Origin: Candidatus Poribacteria bacterium
GTDB taxonomy: Bacteria > Poribacteria > WGA-4E > WGA-3G
Reading direction: 5' to 3'
Length of the DNA: 64,000 nucleotides
NCBI GenBank assembly: GCA_003635195.1
Contig: PYIY01000212.1
Location: 17,937 to 81,936 of the forward strand
How positions within the stretch are numbered: the first letter of the stretch is position 1; every line of letters begins with the position of its first letter. The translations under genes and the position numbers were made by a program. The notes below the pieces were generated by a model. That model was not told the origin of the DNA. It searched no databases and saw only the letters and a list, made by a program, of their open reading frames with translations. Shown here piece by piece: positions 8,761-18,058 of this stretch.

Positions 8761-9162
8761 ATGTCGATGACCGATCCAATTGCCGATATGTTAACACGTA
8801 TCCGCAATGCCAATATGGCAGGACATGAACGCGTTGAAATCCCCTCTTCAAAGGTCAAAGCGGAAATCGCACGCATCTTGGCAGAAGAAGGTTTCGTCCG
8901 AAACTACCGCCTGCTTGAAGATGGAAAGCAGGGGATTTTAAGAATCTATTTGAAATACGGAAATACCAAAAAAGAGAAGGTCATCACAAACCTTAGACGC
9001 ATTAGCAAACCCGGTAGACGGATTTACGCCAAAGCGGATAGTCTACCGCGGGTTTACGGCGGGCTCGGTGTCGCTATTCTATCGACATCCAATGGTCTAA
9101 AAACCACACCACAATGCCGCAGCGAAAAAATCGGTGGTGAAGTCTTGTGTTACGTCTGGTAA
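8761..9162 (+). CDS. rpsH: 30S ribosomal protein S8
   Basis: S8 is a 16S platform protein and the translational repressor of spc operons in some bacteria. The 133-residue product starts MSMTDPIADMLTRIRNA and contains RISKPGRRIY and the C-terminal GEVLCYVW. The ATG follows AAGGAGAA. One deviation from the usual STSxGxMT motif is seen: STSNGLKTTPQCRS. Confidence 0.96.
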   Translation: MSMTDPIADMLTRIRNANMAGHERVEIPSSKVKAEIARILAEEGFVRNYRLLEDGKQGILRIYLKYGNTKKEKVITNLRRISKPGRRIYAKADSLPRVYGGLGVAILSTSNGLKTTPQCRSEKIGGEVLCYVW

Positions 9163-9201
9163 GATTTTGTAGATGGCTCTCAATGAACTCGGAGAAATAG
9201 C

Positions 9202-9774
9202 ATGTCACGTATTGGACTAAAACCGATTCCATTACCCGATAAAGTACAGGTCGACTTAAATCAAAGCGATGTACAGGTCGAGGGTCCCAAAGGCAGCCTG
9301 AATTGGGAACTTCCAGACGGAATCGATGTGACGCTTGAGGAAAACGTCCTAACCGTCCAAAGAACCAGTGAACTCAAACAGTACAAAGCCTTGCACGGCT
9401 TGGCGCGCAGCCTCATTGCCAACATGGTTACCGGGGTTTCAGAGGGTTTTGAGAAGAAGCTGCGAGTTGTGGGTACCGGCTACCGTGCAGAAGTCAACCG
9501 TGAGAACAATTTGGTTCTTGATGTCGGGTATTCACATCCCGTCACTTACACACCGCCTGAGGGGATCACCTTGAGTGTTGAAGCCCCTGAGACAATAGAT
9601 GGGCAAGCCCACACACCTGTTATTGTCAGCGGTATTGATAAACAACTCGTTGGACAGGTCGCAGCGACTATCCGTCAAATTCGGAAACCTGATACTTATA
9701 AACCTTGTAAAGGTATCCGCTATGAGGGCGAACGCGTCCGGGATAAAGAAGGGAAAGCTGCTGCTGTCGCCTAA
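9202..9774 (+). CDS. rplF: 50S ribosomal protein L6
   Basis: L6 sits near the factor-binding site. The 190-residue product has the two L6 repeats: SRIGLKPIPLPDKV and GPKGSL in the N-terminal repeat, and the C-terminal motif with KPDTYKPCKGIRYEGE, close to the L6 signature PexYKGKGIRY. It is slightly longer than the usual 177-180 because of a short alanine-rich tail. Confidence 0.96.
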   Translation: MSRIGLKPIPLPDKVQVDLNQSDVQVEGPKGSLNWELPDGIDVTLEENVLTVQRTSELKQYKALHGLARSLIANMVTGVSEGFEKKLRVVGTGYRAEVNRENNLVLDVGYSHPVTYTPPEGITLSVEAPETIDGQAHTPVIVSGIDKQLVGQVAATIRQIRKPDTYKPCKGIRYEGERVRDKEGKAAAVA

Positions 9775-9857
9775 TGCTGTTATATCTTGCGCGCAATAGG
9801 ACGACATTTGCACTTCCTATGAAATAGATGGCGCGCCTATGGTAATAAGGAGACCCC

Positions 9858-10226
9858 TTGACACTCATAAAAAAGAAACGGATGAGCCATCTACGCCGCC
9901 GGAAACGCGTCCGTCAAAAGATTACCGGGACCGGTAGCAGACCTCGGCTTGCTGTTTTCAGAAGTCTAAAACATATCTATGCACAGCTCATTAACGATGA
10001 ACTTGGTGTAACGGTCGCCGAAGCCTCTACTTTGTCACCGGAACTGAAAGAGACGCTTTCAAACGGTGGAAACATAGCGGCAGCGGAGCGTGTTGGCGCA
10101 CTTATCGCCCAAAAAGCCAAGCAGCGGGAAATTGTGGGAGTCGTCTTCGATCGGGGCGGGCATCTCTACCACGGGCGCATCAAAGCCCTTGCTGAAGCTG
10201 CGAGGGCAGAAGGACTTAAGTTCTAA
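9858..10226 (+). CDS. rplR: 50S ribosomal protein L18
   Basis: L18 binds 5S rRNA. The TTG start follows AAGGAGACC. The 122-residue product has RRKRVRQKITGTGSRPRLAV (about 13-32), LKHIYAQLINDE and the C-terminal FDRGGHLYHGRIKALAEAAR. Standard length and position. Confidence 0.96.
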   Translation: MTLIKKKRMSHLRRRKRVRQKITGTGSRPRLAVFRSLKHIYAQLINDELGVTVAEASTLSPELKETLSNGGNIAAAERVGALIAQKAKQREIVGVVFDRGGHLYHGRIKALAEAARAEGLKF

Positions 10227-10298
10227 ATGCCCCGTACACCGGTGCCTGTGCCTCTACAGACACGGTAAACAGGATTCACACCGGATAGGAGACTTTTT

Positions 10299-10811
10299 TT
10301 GCTGAAAGATAGAATTAACCCTGATGAATTTGAATTTGAGGAACGCATGATTACAATTAATCGTGTGATGCGCGTCGGTAAGGGACGACGTACGCCGAGT
10401 TTTAACTCACTCACGGTTGTTGGCAATCGTGATGGTATTGTCGGTATCGGATTTGGGAGCGCGAGCGAAGTGGCTGGCGCGCTCCGTAAAAGTTTCGCCG
10501 ATGCACGCAAAAACCTAATTCGGGTACCCATCACCAACGGCACGCTCCCGCATGAAATTACCTGCGAATTCAAATCTGCTAAAGTTTTGTTGAAACCGGC
10601 AAGCCCCGGAACTGGCATTATTGCAGGGCACGCAACGCGCGCGATCCTCGAATTCGCGGGCGTACGAGACGCACTGACAAAATGCTTATCCTCTCGGAAC
10701 GTGAAAAATATTGCTGAAGCCACTATGCTTGGCTTAAAGAACCTCAAGGATGTCAACGAAGTCGCACGACTACGAGACCTATCTGTTGAAGAACTACTCA
10801 AAAAACGCTAA
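10299..10811 (+). CDS. rpsE: 30S ribosomal protein S5
   Basis: S5 lies at the mRNA entry and affects accuracy. The start is TTG, downstream of ATAGGAGA. The 170-residue product has RVMRVGKGRRTPSFNSLTVV, then GFGSASEVAGALRKS and PASPGTGIIAG. L30 (rpmD), which usually follows S5, is absent; a repeat-containing gap leads directly to rplO. Confidence 0.96.
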   Translation: MLKDRINPDEFEFEERMITINRVMRVGKGRRTPSFNSLTVVGNRDGIVGIGFGSASEVAGALRKSFADARKNLIRVPITNGTLPHEITCEFKSAKVLLKPASPGTGIIAGHATRAILEFAGVRDALTKCLSSRNVKNIAEATMLGLKNLKDVNEVARLRDLSVEELLKKR

Positions 10812-10872
10812 AGATTGGCAATGAGCGGTCAGCCGTTGGCGGTCAGAAAGTAGCGAATTGAACATTCAAATA

Positions 10873-10900
10873 CCTCTTAACTGACAACTGAAAGTCAACG
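10873..10900. repeat. Heptad-type repeat before rplO
   Basis: The gap between rpsE and rplO contains TCTTAACTGACAACTGAAAG, related to the ACTGACA/ACTGATA heptad family of the window, with a partly inverted GGTCAG-rich stretch upstream (about 10836-10850). No gene is seen in this 123-base gap. Confidence 0.55.
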
Positions 10901-10934
10901 GTTTCCGATAGCCATAGAGGAATGGAGTAACCTG

Positions 10935-11411
10935 ATGAAATTGAATGAACTTAAACCTGCCCCTGGCTCAAAACGTTCAAGAAAACGCGTCGGTAGAGGG
11001 AACGCTTCAGGCTGGGGTAAAACTTGTGGGCGCGGTCACAAGGGACAAAAGTCCCGATCTGGTAGTTCAATTCCAGCGTGGTTTGAAGGTGGACAGATGC
11101 CGCTCGTGCGCCGCTTACCGAAGCGCGGCCCACGGCGAACCGCACACAAACGATTTGAATATGATGTTATCAATGTTGAAACCCTCAATCTTTTCGATGA
11201 CGCAGCGGTTGTCAGTCCCAAATCCCTTCGCGAAGCAGGCTTAATCAAACGAAAGAACGCACTGATAAAGATACTCGGCGATGGCGAACTCGAAAAACAA
11301 TTAAAAGTCCAAGCGCACCGTTTCTCAAAATCAGCGATCGAAAAAATTGAATCCAAAGGCGGGACAGCCGAAGTGCTCGGACTGCACGCTACCCCTGACA
11401 ACGCTGCTTGA
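10935..11411 (+). CDS. rplO: 50S ribosomal protein L15
   Basis: L15 is a late 50S assembly protein. The 158-residue product has the glycine/arginine-rich N-terminus (RVGRGNASGWGKTCGRGHKG), FEGGQMPLVRRLPKRG and a C-terminal KVQAHRFSKSA region. It directly precedes secY, as is usual. Confidence 0.96.
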   Translation: MKLNELKPAPGSKRSRKRVGRGNASGWGKTCGRGHKGQKSRSGSSIPAWFEGGQMPLVRRLPKRGPRRTAHKRFEYDVINVETLNLFDDAAVVSPKSLREAGLIKRKNALIKILGDGELEKQLKVQAHRFSKSAIEKIESKGGTAEVLGLHATPDNAA

Positions 11412-11440
11412 AAGTGTGCAGGCGAGGAGGATAAAAATAA

Positions 11441-12775
11441 GTGATTAAGGCATTCCAAAACGCTTTTAAAATTCCCGAATTGCGGAAACGTCTCATTTTT
11501 ACAGGGTTGCTCTTAATTGTTTACCGTCTTGGTGCACACATTACGCTGCCGGGTATCGACGATGTGGCACTTGAGGCGTTTTTTCAACAACTCATGGAGC
11601 GGGCGGGCAACGTCGTCGGGTTTATTGATCTGTTTTCCGGGGGCGCATTTAGTCAAATGACGATTTTCGCACTCGGTATACAACCGTATATTAGCGCCTC
11701 AATCATTATGCAGCTCCTCGGTGTTATCGTGCCGTCTTTGGAGAAACTCTCCAGAGAGCCTGATGGCAGAAAGAAAATGACGCAGTACACACGATACGGA
11801 ACTGTTATACTCAGTATCATTCAAGGTATAACAATCAGTATCGTCTTGCGGAATCCAGAGAACATTACTGGACAAGCAGGGGAGATTGTCAGAGATCCTA
11901 CCTTATGGTGGCATTTCCTCGTAGTCTTGACGCTCACAGCAGGCACCTCCTTCGTTATGTGGCTTGGTGAGCAAATCACGGAGCGCGGTATTGGGCAAGG
12001 TATCTCGCTAATCATTACGGTTGGGATCATTGCTGGCTTACCCGGCGGCGTGACGACCGTTTTAAACAGTTTAGTGACAAGACCAGAATTCGGAATCCTA
12101 TCACTCGTGGTGCTCGTCGGACTCATTGTTATAGCCGTTATGGGGACCGTCTTCATCACACTCTCTGTGAGAAAAATTCCGGTACAATACGGTAGACAGA
12201 TTCGCGGACGTCGGGTGATTGGCGGGCAATCAACGCATCTGCCACTCAGAGTTAACGCCGCCGGCATGATTCCTATTATCTTTGCTATTACACTTATTCA
12301 GTTCCCACCAACGGCTCTTGGCTTTCTGCCCCGAGACTGGGGATGGGTAACAGGCGCGCAAGCACTGATTGATACAGGGACACCGTTGTGGCTTACCTTC
12401 TATGCGTTGTTAATCATCGGCTTCACCTATTTTTACACAGCCGTGCAAATCAACCCTGTCCAAATGGCAGAGGACTTACAGAAATATGGTGGTTTTATCC
12501 CTGGTATTCGTGCCGGAAAACAGACTGCCGATTATATCAATACGACGCTCACACGGATCACGCTGCCAGGCGCGGTTTTTCTTGCCGCTATCGCTGTCAT
12601 CCCGATAATTATCACAGAGCGTCTCAACATCGGAGCAACCATGGTGGATGGGGCTTCTATTTTGATTGTGGTCGGGGTCGTATTAGATACAATGTCACAA
12701 ATTGAATCCTATTTAACCGTCCGACACTATGAAGGGTTCCTAAAAGATCGGAAACTCAAAGGCAGACGGCGTTAA
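11441..12775 (+). CDS. secY: Protein translocase subunit SecY
   Basis: SecY is the channel of the Sec translocon. The GTG start follows GAGGAGG, giving MIKAFQNAFKIPELRKRL. The 444-residue product has ten predicted membrane helices, beginning at about residue 17, with the family motifs FSGGAFSQMTIFALGIQPYI (about 64-83), RGIGQGISLIIT and the C-terminal loop QMAEDLQKYGGFIPGIR. adk, map and infA, which often follow, are not present here; rpmJ comes next. Confidence 0.97.
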   Translation: MIKAFQNAFKIPELRKRLIFTGLLLIVYRLGAHITLPGIDDVALEAFFQQLMERAGNVVGFIDLFSGGAFSQMTIFALGIQPYISASIIMQLLGVIVPSLEKLSREPDGRKKMTQYTRYGTVILSIIQGITISIVLRNPENITGQAGEIVRDPTLWWHFLVVLTLTAGTSFVMWLGEQITERGIGQGISLIITVGIIAGLPGGVTTVLNSLVTRPEFGILSLVVLVGLIVIAVMGTVFITLSVRKIPVQYGRQIRGRRVIGGQSTHLPLRVNAAGMIPIIFAITLIQFPPTALGFLPRDWGWVTGAQALIDTGTPLWLTFYALLIIGFTYFYTAVQINPVQMAEDLQKYGGFIPGIRAGKQTADYINTTLTRITLPGAVFLAAIAVIPIIITERLNIGATMVDGASILIVVGVVLDTMSQIESYLTVRHYEGFLKDRKLKGRRR

Positions 12776-12795
12776 GTGTTTTCGAGGGTAAAAAT

Positions 12796-12912
12796 ATGAA
12801 AGTCAGACCTTCTGTGAAAAAAATATGTAACCAGTGTAAAATTATTAAGCGAAAAGGCGTTGTCCGAGTGATTTGTCCTTCAAATCCGAAGCACAAACAG
12901 CGACAGGGCTAA
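12796..12912 (+). CDS. rpmJ: 50S ribosomal protein L36
   Basis: A 38-residue zinc-ribbon protein of the large subunit. It begins MKVRPSVKKICNQCK and ends CPSNPKHKQRQG, with zinc ligands Cys11, Cys14, Cys27 and His33. This is the zinc-binding L36 form. It follows secY by 20 bases and precedes rpsM, the canonical location. Confidence 0.97.
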   Translation: MKVRPSVKKICNQCKIIKRKGVVRVICPSNPKHKQRQG

Positions 12913-13011
12913 CCCTTTAATAATTTAACTTCGGAGAGTTCCAAGTTTTCTGGTAACCATCTTTACCCAAACCGGTTATAACAGTTACCAAAAAACGCTA
13001 TCGTTTCGCAA

Positions 13012-13040
13012 ACCTCTTAACTCATAACTGACAACTCTTA
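13012..13040. repeat. Heptad repeat before rpsM
   Basis: TCTTAACTCATAACTGACAA continues the ACTNATA/ACTGACA heptad pattern. It ends only a few bases before the rpsM ribosome binding site AAGGAG, so it lies in the untranslated leader of that gene. Confidence 0.6.
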
Positions 13041-13055
13041 AAAAGGAGAAGGCGC

Positions 13056-13448
13056 ATGGCAAGGATTGCCGGGGTTGATTTACCCCGAAACAAACGCATA
13101 GATATCGCACTGACAGCAATTTACGGCATTGGACGCTACACCGCATCGCAAATTGTTACCGACCTTGACATTGACCCGGGAAAAAAAGTTGACGCTCTTG
13201 CGGAAAATGAGATTAGTCAACTCCGAGACAAAATTCAGGACTATAAAATCGAGGGTGACTTGCGACGCGAAATCGATCAGAACATTAAACGACTGATGGA
13301 TATCAACAGCTATCGCGGCTTACGGCATCGTCGGCAACTGCCCGTCCGCGGGCAGCGCACGAATACAAATGCTCGCACCCGTAAGGGAAAAGCGAGAACG
13401 ATCTCTGTCGGTAGAAAAGCCAAAGAGGCAGCGCGTAAGGGCGGATAG
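13056..13448 (+). CDS. rpsM: 30S ribosomal protein S13
   Basis: S13 bridges the subunits and contacts the P-site tRNA. The 130-residue product begins MARIAGVDLPRNKRIDIALT and contains SYRGLRHRRQLPVRGQRTNTNART, which is close to the invariant S13 signature (only part quoted as a motif: RGLRHRRQLPVRGQRT). The ATG follows AAGGAG. Confidence 0.97.
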   Translation: MARIAGVDLPRNKRIDIALTAIYGIGRYTASQIVTDLDIDPGKKVDALAENEISQLRDKIQDYKIEGDLRREIDQNIKRLMDINSYRGLRHRRQLPVRGQRTNTNARTRKGKARTISVGRKAKEAARKGG

Positions 13449-13610
13449 TGTTAAGAGCCATCAGTTAGAGGAAGTTAACAGTTTTCAGCCCGATTTTTTC
13501 TCCGAAAAAATCTTTCAGTTTACCTCACAGTGAGAGTTAAGAGACTTTGGAACTATCGAAAACCTCTTGTAACTGTTAACTGTTAACTGACAACTATTAA
13601 CCGAAAGGAG
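13449..13610. repeat. Heptad repeat gap between rpsM and rpsK
   Basis: The gap has a left GTTAACAGTTTTCAG segment and a right array of ACTGTTA, ACTGTTA, ACTGACA, ACTATTA (about 13570-13600), which can fold back on each other. In the middle is a CGATTTTTTCTCCGAAAAAATC hairpin (about 13492-13513), an imperfect dyad that could act as a weak terminator. No gene is seen. Confidence 0.6.
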
Positions 13611-13617
13611 AAGCGTT

Positions 13618-13989
13618 TTGCGTGGAAGAAGAAGAGAACGCAAAAATGTACCTGAGGGTATCGCACATATCCAAGCGACCTTCAATAATACAATTATTAC
13701 GATCACAGACTTAAATGGAAACACCGTTGCTTGGGCGAATGCTGGGATGACTTTCACGGGTTCCCGGAAGTCAACGCCTTTTGCTGCACAGCAGACAGCA
13801 GAAGCATGCGCTCGTCGGGCAATGGATCACGGCATGAAACGCGTGGAGGTTAGAGTCAAAGGTCCCGGCTCCGGACGAGAGTCTTCTATACGAGCCCTCG
13901 CCGCAGCTGGACTCGAAATTAGTTTGATGAAAGACGTGACTCCGATCCCACACAATGGATGTCGTCCCCCTAAGAGACGACGGGTTTGA
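13618..13989 (+). CDS. rpsK: 30S ribosomal protein S11
   Basis: S11 sits on the platform near the E site. The TTG start is set by AAAGGAG seven bases upstream. The 123-residue product has IAHIQATFNNTIITITD, TPFAAQQTAE, and the signature VKGPGSGRESSIRALAAAG followed by DVTPIPHNGCRPPKRRRV. The length is slightly below the usual 128 because the N-terminal tail is short. Confidence 0.96.
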   Translation: MRGRRRERKNVPEGIAHIQATFNNTIITITDLNGNTVAWANAGMTFTGSRKSTPFAAQQTAEACARRAMDHGMKRVEVRVKGPGSGRESSIRALAAAGLEISLMKDVTPIPHNGCRPPKRRRV

Positions 13990-14007
13990 GGTATTTGAGG
14001 AAAACGA

Positions 14008-14640
14008 ATGAGCAGATATTTAGACGCAGTCTGTAAATTATGCCGACGGGAAGGCGAAAAACTCTTTTTGAAAGGGCGGCGTTGCAACGGTCCCAAATGT
14101 GCTTTTGAACGCCGGAGCTACCCCCCTGGCGAACACGGACAAACACCACCGCGCCGAGGGCGCGACAACTTCCGGCGACAGTTGCGCGCGAAACAGAAAG
14201 TTAAACGGACCTATGGTGTTTTTGAGAAACAATTTCGGAATTACTATTTCAAAGCCGCTCGCCAATCAGGTATTGCTGGTGAGAATTTGATTAGTTTCCT
14301 TGAACGCCGATTAGACAATGTCGTTTATCGACTCGGGTTCGCGACATCTCGAAATCAGGCACGTCAACTGGTGAAGCATAATCATTTCACCGTCAACGGC
14401 AAGCGTGTTAACATCCCTTCCTATATCGTGCAGATCGGTGATGTTATCACACCACGTGAACGCAGCCGAAACCTCGCTGTCATCCAGGAATCACTTGAGT
14501 ACGCCCAACAACGCGGTGCACCTGAATGGCTCGACATCGATACCGATAAAGCGGAAGGACGTGTTCAGGGAGCCCCTGTGGTAGAGCAGATCGCCGTGGA
14601 CCTTGAAACGCAACTCATCATTGAACTTTACTCCCGATAG
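14008..14640 (+). CDS. rpsD: 30S ribosomal protein S4, zinc-finger form
   Basis: S4 nucleates 30S assembly. The 210-residue product has an N-terminal zinc site (Cys9, Cys12, Cys26, Cys31), marking the C+ form, followed by the S4 RNA-binding fold with LERRLDNVVYRLGFA and the motif QARQLVKHNHFTVNGKRVNI. It follows S11 with an 18-base gap. Confidence 0.97.
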   Translation: MSRYLDAVCKLCRREGEKLFLKGRRCNGPKCAFERRSYPPGEHGQTPPRRGRDNFRRQLRAKQKVKRTYGVFEKQFRNYYFKAARQSGIAGENLISFLERRLDNVVYRLGFATSRNQARQLVKHNHFTVNGKRVNIPSYIVQIGDVITPRERSRNLAVIQESLEYAQQRGAPEWLDIDTDKAEGRVQGAPVVEQIAVDLETQLIIELYSR

Positions 14641-15160
14641 GCACATCTCTTTAATTATTGGGTTTCTGCTCCCATTTTTCCTGCTTCGCAGTGAGAACAA
14701 AAGCGGGTTTCTGTTAAGCGGATACCTGCTTGCAACAACGGCAGCAAGGAGAGCAGGAATCCATGAGTCAATGGTACCCACAACCTAAAGGTTGGAGCTT
14801 GTGCTTCGTAGACAGTGCGGTTTTCTCAAAGAGTCAACCGTCTTATTCCGTCTCCACAATAGCAGCCGAGCCTGCTATGTGACCTTCAAAGGTCAACCTA
14901 TTTGACTTTGACATGTGATTTTTCAACGGGTGCGGTTTTTACGCCTGCTACCCTAAACATGCAACGGATACCCGAAAGGGTTTCGTCAATATAGAGGTGT
15001 GTGAGGCTTTTACGTGATTGTCTCAATTGACGAGCGTTCCGACAACACATCAATCACAACCTATGCCGAACACTATAGAATTAGACGTATTATTGTGAAA
15101 AATGTTTGGACTATTTTTGTATCACACGCTCATCCAGTTTAATCCTATAGGAGGAAATCG
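14641..15160. other. Gene-free leader region upstream of rpoA
   Basis: I see no convincing coding frame in these 520 bases. The segment contains a small hairpin GACCTTCAAAGGTC at 14881-14894 and a CTCGCA/TGCGAG-poor, mixed-composition sequence. It probably holds a promoter or leader for rpoA, but no clear -35/-10 pair was identified. Confidence 0.4.
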
Positions 15161-16174
15161 ATGATAAGGTCCGAGCTAGAAATGCCGGAGCGGCTGAAAA
15201 CTGACACAGAATCCTTACGGCCCGATTACGCAAAATATACCGCTGAACCTTTCGAGCGCGGATTTGGAACAACCCTCGGCAACTCACTACGCCGAGTCCT
15301 CCTTTCCTCAATTAAAGGCGCAGCGATCACGGCTGTTCAAATTGAACAGGTAAAACACGAATACGCCACTATTCCTGGCGTATTGGAAGATGTGGTACAG
15401 ATTATTCTCAACCTCAAAGAGGTTCGGCTGAATATCTTAACAGATGATCCGATGAAACTTACCTTGAAAGCTGACGGATCCGGTGAAGTCACCGCTGCTG
15501 ATATTCGTCCGAATGCACTCGTTGAGATTATAAACCCTGACCAGCATATCGCAACACTCGACGAATGCGAGGGGTTAGATATAGAAATCCACGCCCAAAC
15601 AGGTAGAGGATACTCGCTCGCCGAAGAACATAGAACCCCAGGACAAAACATCGGGTTAATTCCCGTTGACGCAAAATTTTCACCTGTTGAGAAAGTCAAC
15701 TTCTGGGTAGAGGAAACGCGGGTCGGCGATATGACAAACTTTGATAAACTTAACCTCGAAGTCTGGACAGATGCCACCATTACAGCAAAGGAAGCTGTTA
15801 CGCGCGCAGCGACTATTTTGCTACAACAACTCGAACTGTTTACAGAATTCGATGAAAACTACGTTGAACCGGAACCTGAGATCGACGAGGCAAAACTACG
15901 GCGAAACCGATACCTCGCAAAGCCTGTCTCCGAACTTGAACTCTCTGTCCGCGCCAGCAACTGCCTCGAAACTGCGAACATTAAAACGATACGCGAACTC
16001 GTCGCAAAAGAGGAAAAGGATATGTTGGAATACAAGAATTTCGGGCGCACTTCGCTCAACGAAATCAAAGAACAACTTGCCAACATGGGACTTCACCTCG
16101 GAATGGGCCCGGATGATATGGACGACGCAGACATCAGTGAAGATGATTTGGAGCAAGCCTCCTTACAATCATAA
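15161..16174 (+). CDS. rpoA: DNA-directed RNA polymerase subunit alpha
   Basis: Alpha dimerises to scaffold the polymerase and contacts upstream promoter DNA and regulators. The ATG follows ATAGGAGG. The 337-residue product has the N-terminal domain motif ERGFGTTLGNSLRRVLLSS (about 31-49), a linker near 235-250, and the C-terminal domain with ELSVRASNCLETANIKTIREL and GRTSLNEIKEQL. It is followed by rplQ, the usual end of the alpha operon. Confidence 0.97.
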   Translation: MIRSELEMPERLKTDTESLRPDYAKYTAEPFERGFGTTLGNSLRRVLLSSIKGAAITAVQIEQVKHEYATIPGVLEDVVQIILNLKEVRLNILTDDPMKLTLKADGSGEVTAADIRPNALVEIINPDQHIATLDECEGLDIEIHAQTGRGYSLAEEHRTPGQNIGLIPVDAKFSPVEKVNFWVEETRVGDMTNFDKLNLEVWTDATITAKEAVTRAATILLQQLELFTEFDENYVEPEPEIDEAKLRRNRYLAKPVSELELSVRASNCLETANIKTIRELVAKEEKDMLEYKNFGRTSLNEIKEQLANMGLHLGMGPDDMDDADISEDDLEQASLQS

Positions 16175-16207
16175 CGCTTCACGACAACGTATATATGGAG
16201 GAAGAAA

Positions 16208-16612
16208 ATGCGTCATAGGAAACGCGGAAGGAAATTGGGACGAACATCCAGCCACCGAAAGGCACTTTTTCGCAACCAGGCCACCGCCCTATTTGAACAC
16301 GAACAAATTCGGACAACGATCCCTAAATGCAAGGAACTTCGCCGAGTCGCTGAAAAATTAATTACACTCGCGAAACAGGGGGATCTCAACGCACGGCGGC
16401 AAGCCGCAAAAATGCTTTACGGGACAAACTTGCATTATAAACCCGGAAGAGGTGAGAACCCTACTACACTTGATAAGCACGCCGTCCTACGCAAACTGTT
16501 TGATGACATCGCACCCCGCTACCAAGACCGAAACGGCGGATACACGCGTATCATCAGAGGCGAACTCCGAAAAGGCGACGGGACGCAGATGGGTTACATC
16601 CAACTTGTTTAA
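16208..16612 (+). CDS. rplQ: 50S ribosomal protein L17
   Basis: L17 lies around the tunnel exit. The 134-residue product begins MRHRKRGRKLGRTSSHRKAL and has the signature TTIPKCKELRRVAEKLIT. The ATG follows ATGGAGGAAG. It ends the ribosomal superoperon; the next gene converges on it from the minus strand. Confidence 0.96.
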   Translation: MRHRKRGRKLGRTSSHRKALFRNQATALFEHEQIRTTIPKCKELRRVAEKLITLAKQGDLNARRQAAKMLYGTNLHYKPGRGENPTTLDKHAVLRKLFDDIAPRYQDRNGGYTRIIRGELRKGDGTQMGYIQLV

Positions 16613-16690
16613 TGGCAGTCGGCTATCGGCTATCAGCAGTCGGTAAAGAGGTTCTCTTTCTGACCGCTGATAGCCGACTGCTGACAACTA
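16613..16690. repeat. Inverted heptad repeat between convergent genes
   Basis: Heptads CAGTCGG, CTATCGG, CTATCAG, CAGTCGG on the left are matched by the inverted GCTGATAGCCGACTGC on the right, with AAAGAGGTTCTCTTTCTGA between. The structure is a strong foldback exactly between the rplQ stop and the stop of the outer-membrane gene, so it may double as a bidirectional terminator. Confidence 0.7.
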
Positions 16691-17971
16691 TTAAAACCGA
16701 TACGCAGCTGACATAAACACCCGGTGCGTTAAGTTTTCGGTCTTGACATCATTGCTTTCTTGTGCCCAACCACCGAGCACATACGTGACATCAAGTTTCA
16801 AGGAATCCTCGAAAATTTTACCGACCCCAGCCGTCAAGAAATCATGCGTGTCTACCTCGGTATATCTGAACGGGATAGGGTCGCGAAGATAACCAAAGCG
16901 GATATGTGTTGCAATGATGGGTATCTGATATTCCGCACCGAGTCTCACCTGAAGGGTTGTAGCATAGTACTCTTCAAAATTATTCTTCGGAATGTCGTCC
17001 GCTGGTGCTGGATCATAGCGCGTTTGTGTCCAGTCCGTCAATTGAACATCCCCAGCCAAAATCAACTGTTTGTTGAATAATTTCACAGCAGCACCGACTC
17101 CTATTTCAAAGGGACGCTCAATGTCATACGTTTGGGCACCACTTGTGGAATCCGTCGCCTTTTCGCCATCATCAAATACATCTACCGTAGATTGATACCA
17201 CACCTCATCAACGCCTAACTCAACAGGCGCGACCAGGGTCAATCCAAGATTGATCGTATCTGTCAAATGGGCAAGCAGCCCTATCCTCCCCCCTACACCT
17301 GAATACTCCCGGTCAACTTCATCGTCGTATCTAAAACGCAACCACTCATTATCCACGTTTAGAGTGTCGGTAGCTTCCGTATCCAATTCATTTAGACTAT
17401 TACCGTGCCAAAAATCCAACGAACCACCAACCAAAACCTGTTTTGTAACGTACACACTTGCACCAAAACTCCAAATTCCGATGCCGCCACTGTTGATATT
17501 CATTTCATCAACAGCAAATCCACTGAAATCCGTACCAGAACCCGGATCAATGCCTTGAACCGCCGTCTGATAATCAAAATTTTGTGGACGGTTGTAACCG
17601 AAACCGACTGCCAAGCCACCCTGTCTAGTCTCCAGTGGATAAACAAACCCGATGGAATTCAGACGCATCTGTGAGCGACTCGTTGTTGTTTTCACCGCAT
17701 CGCCCGTAAAATAGGTATCAGCAATCGCTACGTTGTGCGACAGGCTGCTAAAAAACTCAAACTTCTGAATCTGTGCCATACCCGCCGGATTCCAGTAAAG
17801 CGCAGTGAAATCATCAGCGAGTCCCAAGGAGGCACCCCCCATCCCCATTGTTCGTGCCCCGACACCAAACGTTTTCCCAATCGCCATCTCTTCTACCTGC
17901 GCCATACCAACAGTTGTAAAGAACACTATGGTGAATAAACAGATAAGACTTGCATACGCTGCTCGTTTCAT
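16691..17971 (-). CDS. Outer-membrane beta-barrel protein (FadL/PorV-like)
   Basis: The product is 426 residues when started at the ATG giving MKRAAYASLICLFTIV, a signal peptide with likely cleavage after GMA. An upstream in-frame ATG would add 20 charged residues before the signal sequence and is rejected. The mature N-terminus GARTMGMGGASLGLADD followed by ALYWNPAGMA is typical of FadL/TodX and PorV/UPF0164-like barrels, and the protein ends in Phe (AAYRF), as barrel substrates of BAM do. FadL-type members transport hydrophobic compounds, but the substrate here is unknown. Confidence 0.8.
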   Translation of the reverse strand: MKRAAYASLICLFTIVFFTTVGMAQVEEMAIGKTFGVGARTMGMGGASLGLADDFTALYWNPAGMAQIQKFEFFSSLSHNVAIADTYFTGDAVKTTTSRSQMRLNSIGFVYPLETRQGGLAVGFGYNRPQNFDYQTAVQGIDPGSGTDFSGFAVDEMNINSGGIGIWSFGASVYVTKQVLVGGSLDFWHGNSLNELDTEATDTLNVDNEWLRFRYDDEVDREYSGVGGRIGLLAHLTDTINLGLTLVAPVELGVDEVWYQSTVDVFDDGEKATDSTSGAQTYDIERPFEIGVGAAVKLFNKQLILAGDVQLTDWTQTRYDPAPADDIPKNNFEEYYATTLQVRLGAEYQIPIIATHIRFGYLRDPIPFRYTEVDTHDFLTAGVGKIFEDSLKLDVTYVLGGWAQESNDVKTENLTHRVFMSAAYRF

Positions 17972-18058
17972 CGTTCCGATTCCTCCACTTTTAATTTTCC
18001 TTGTGGTTCGTTTTCGTTCCAAGCTACACATTTGTTGTTAGCATAGCCCACCATTCCA

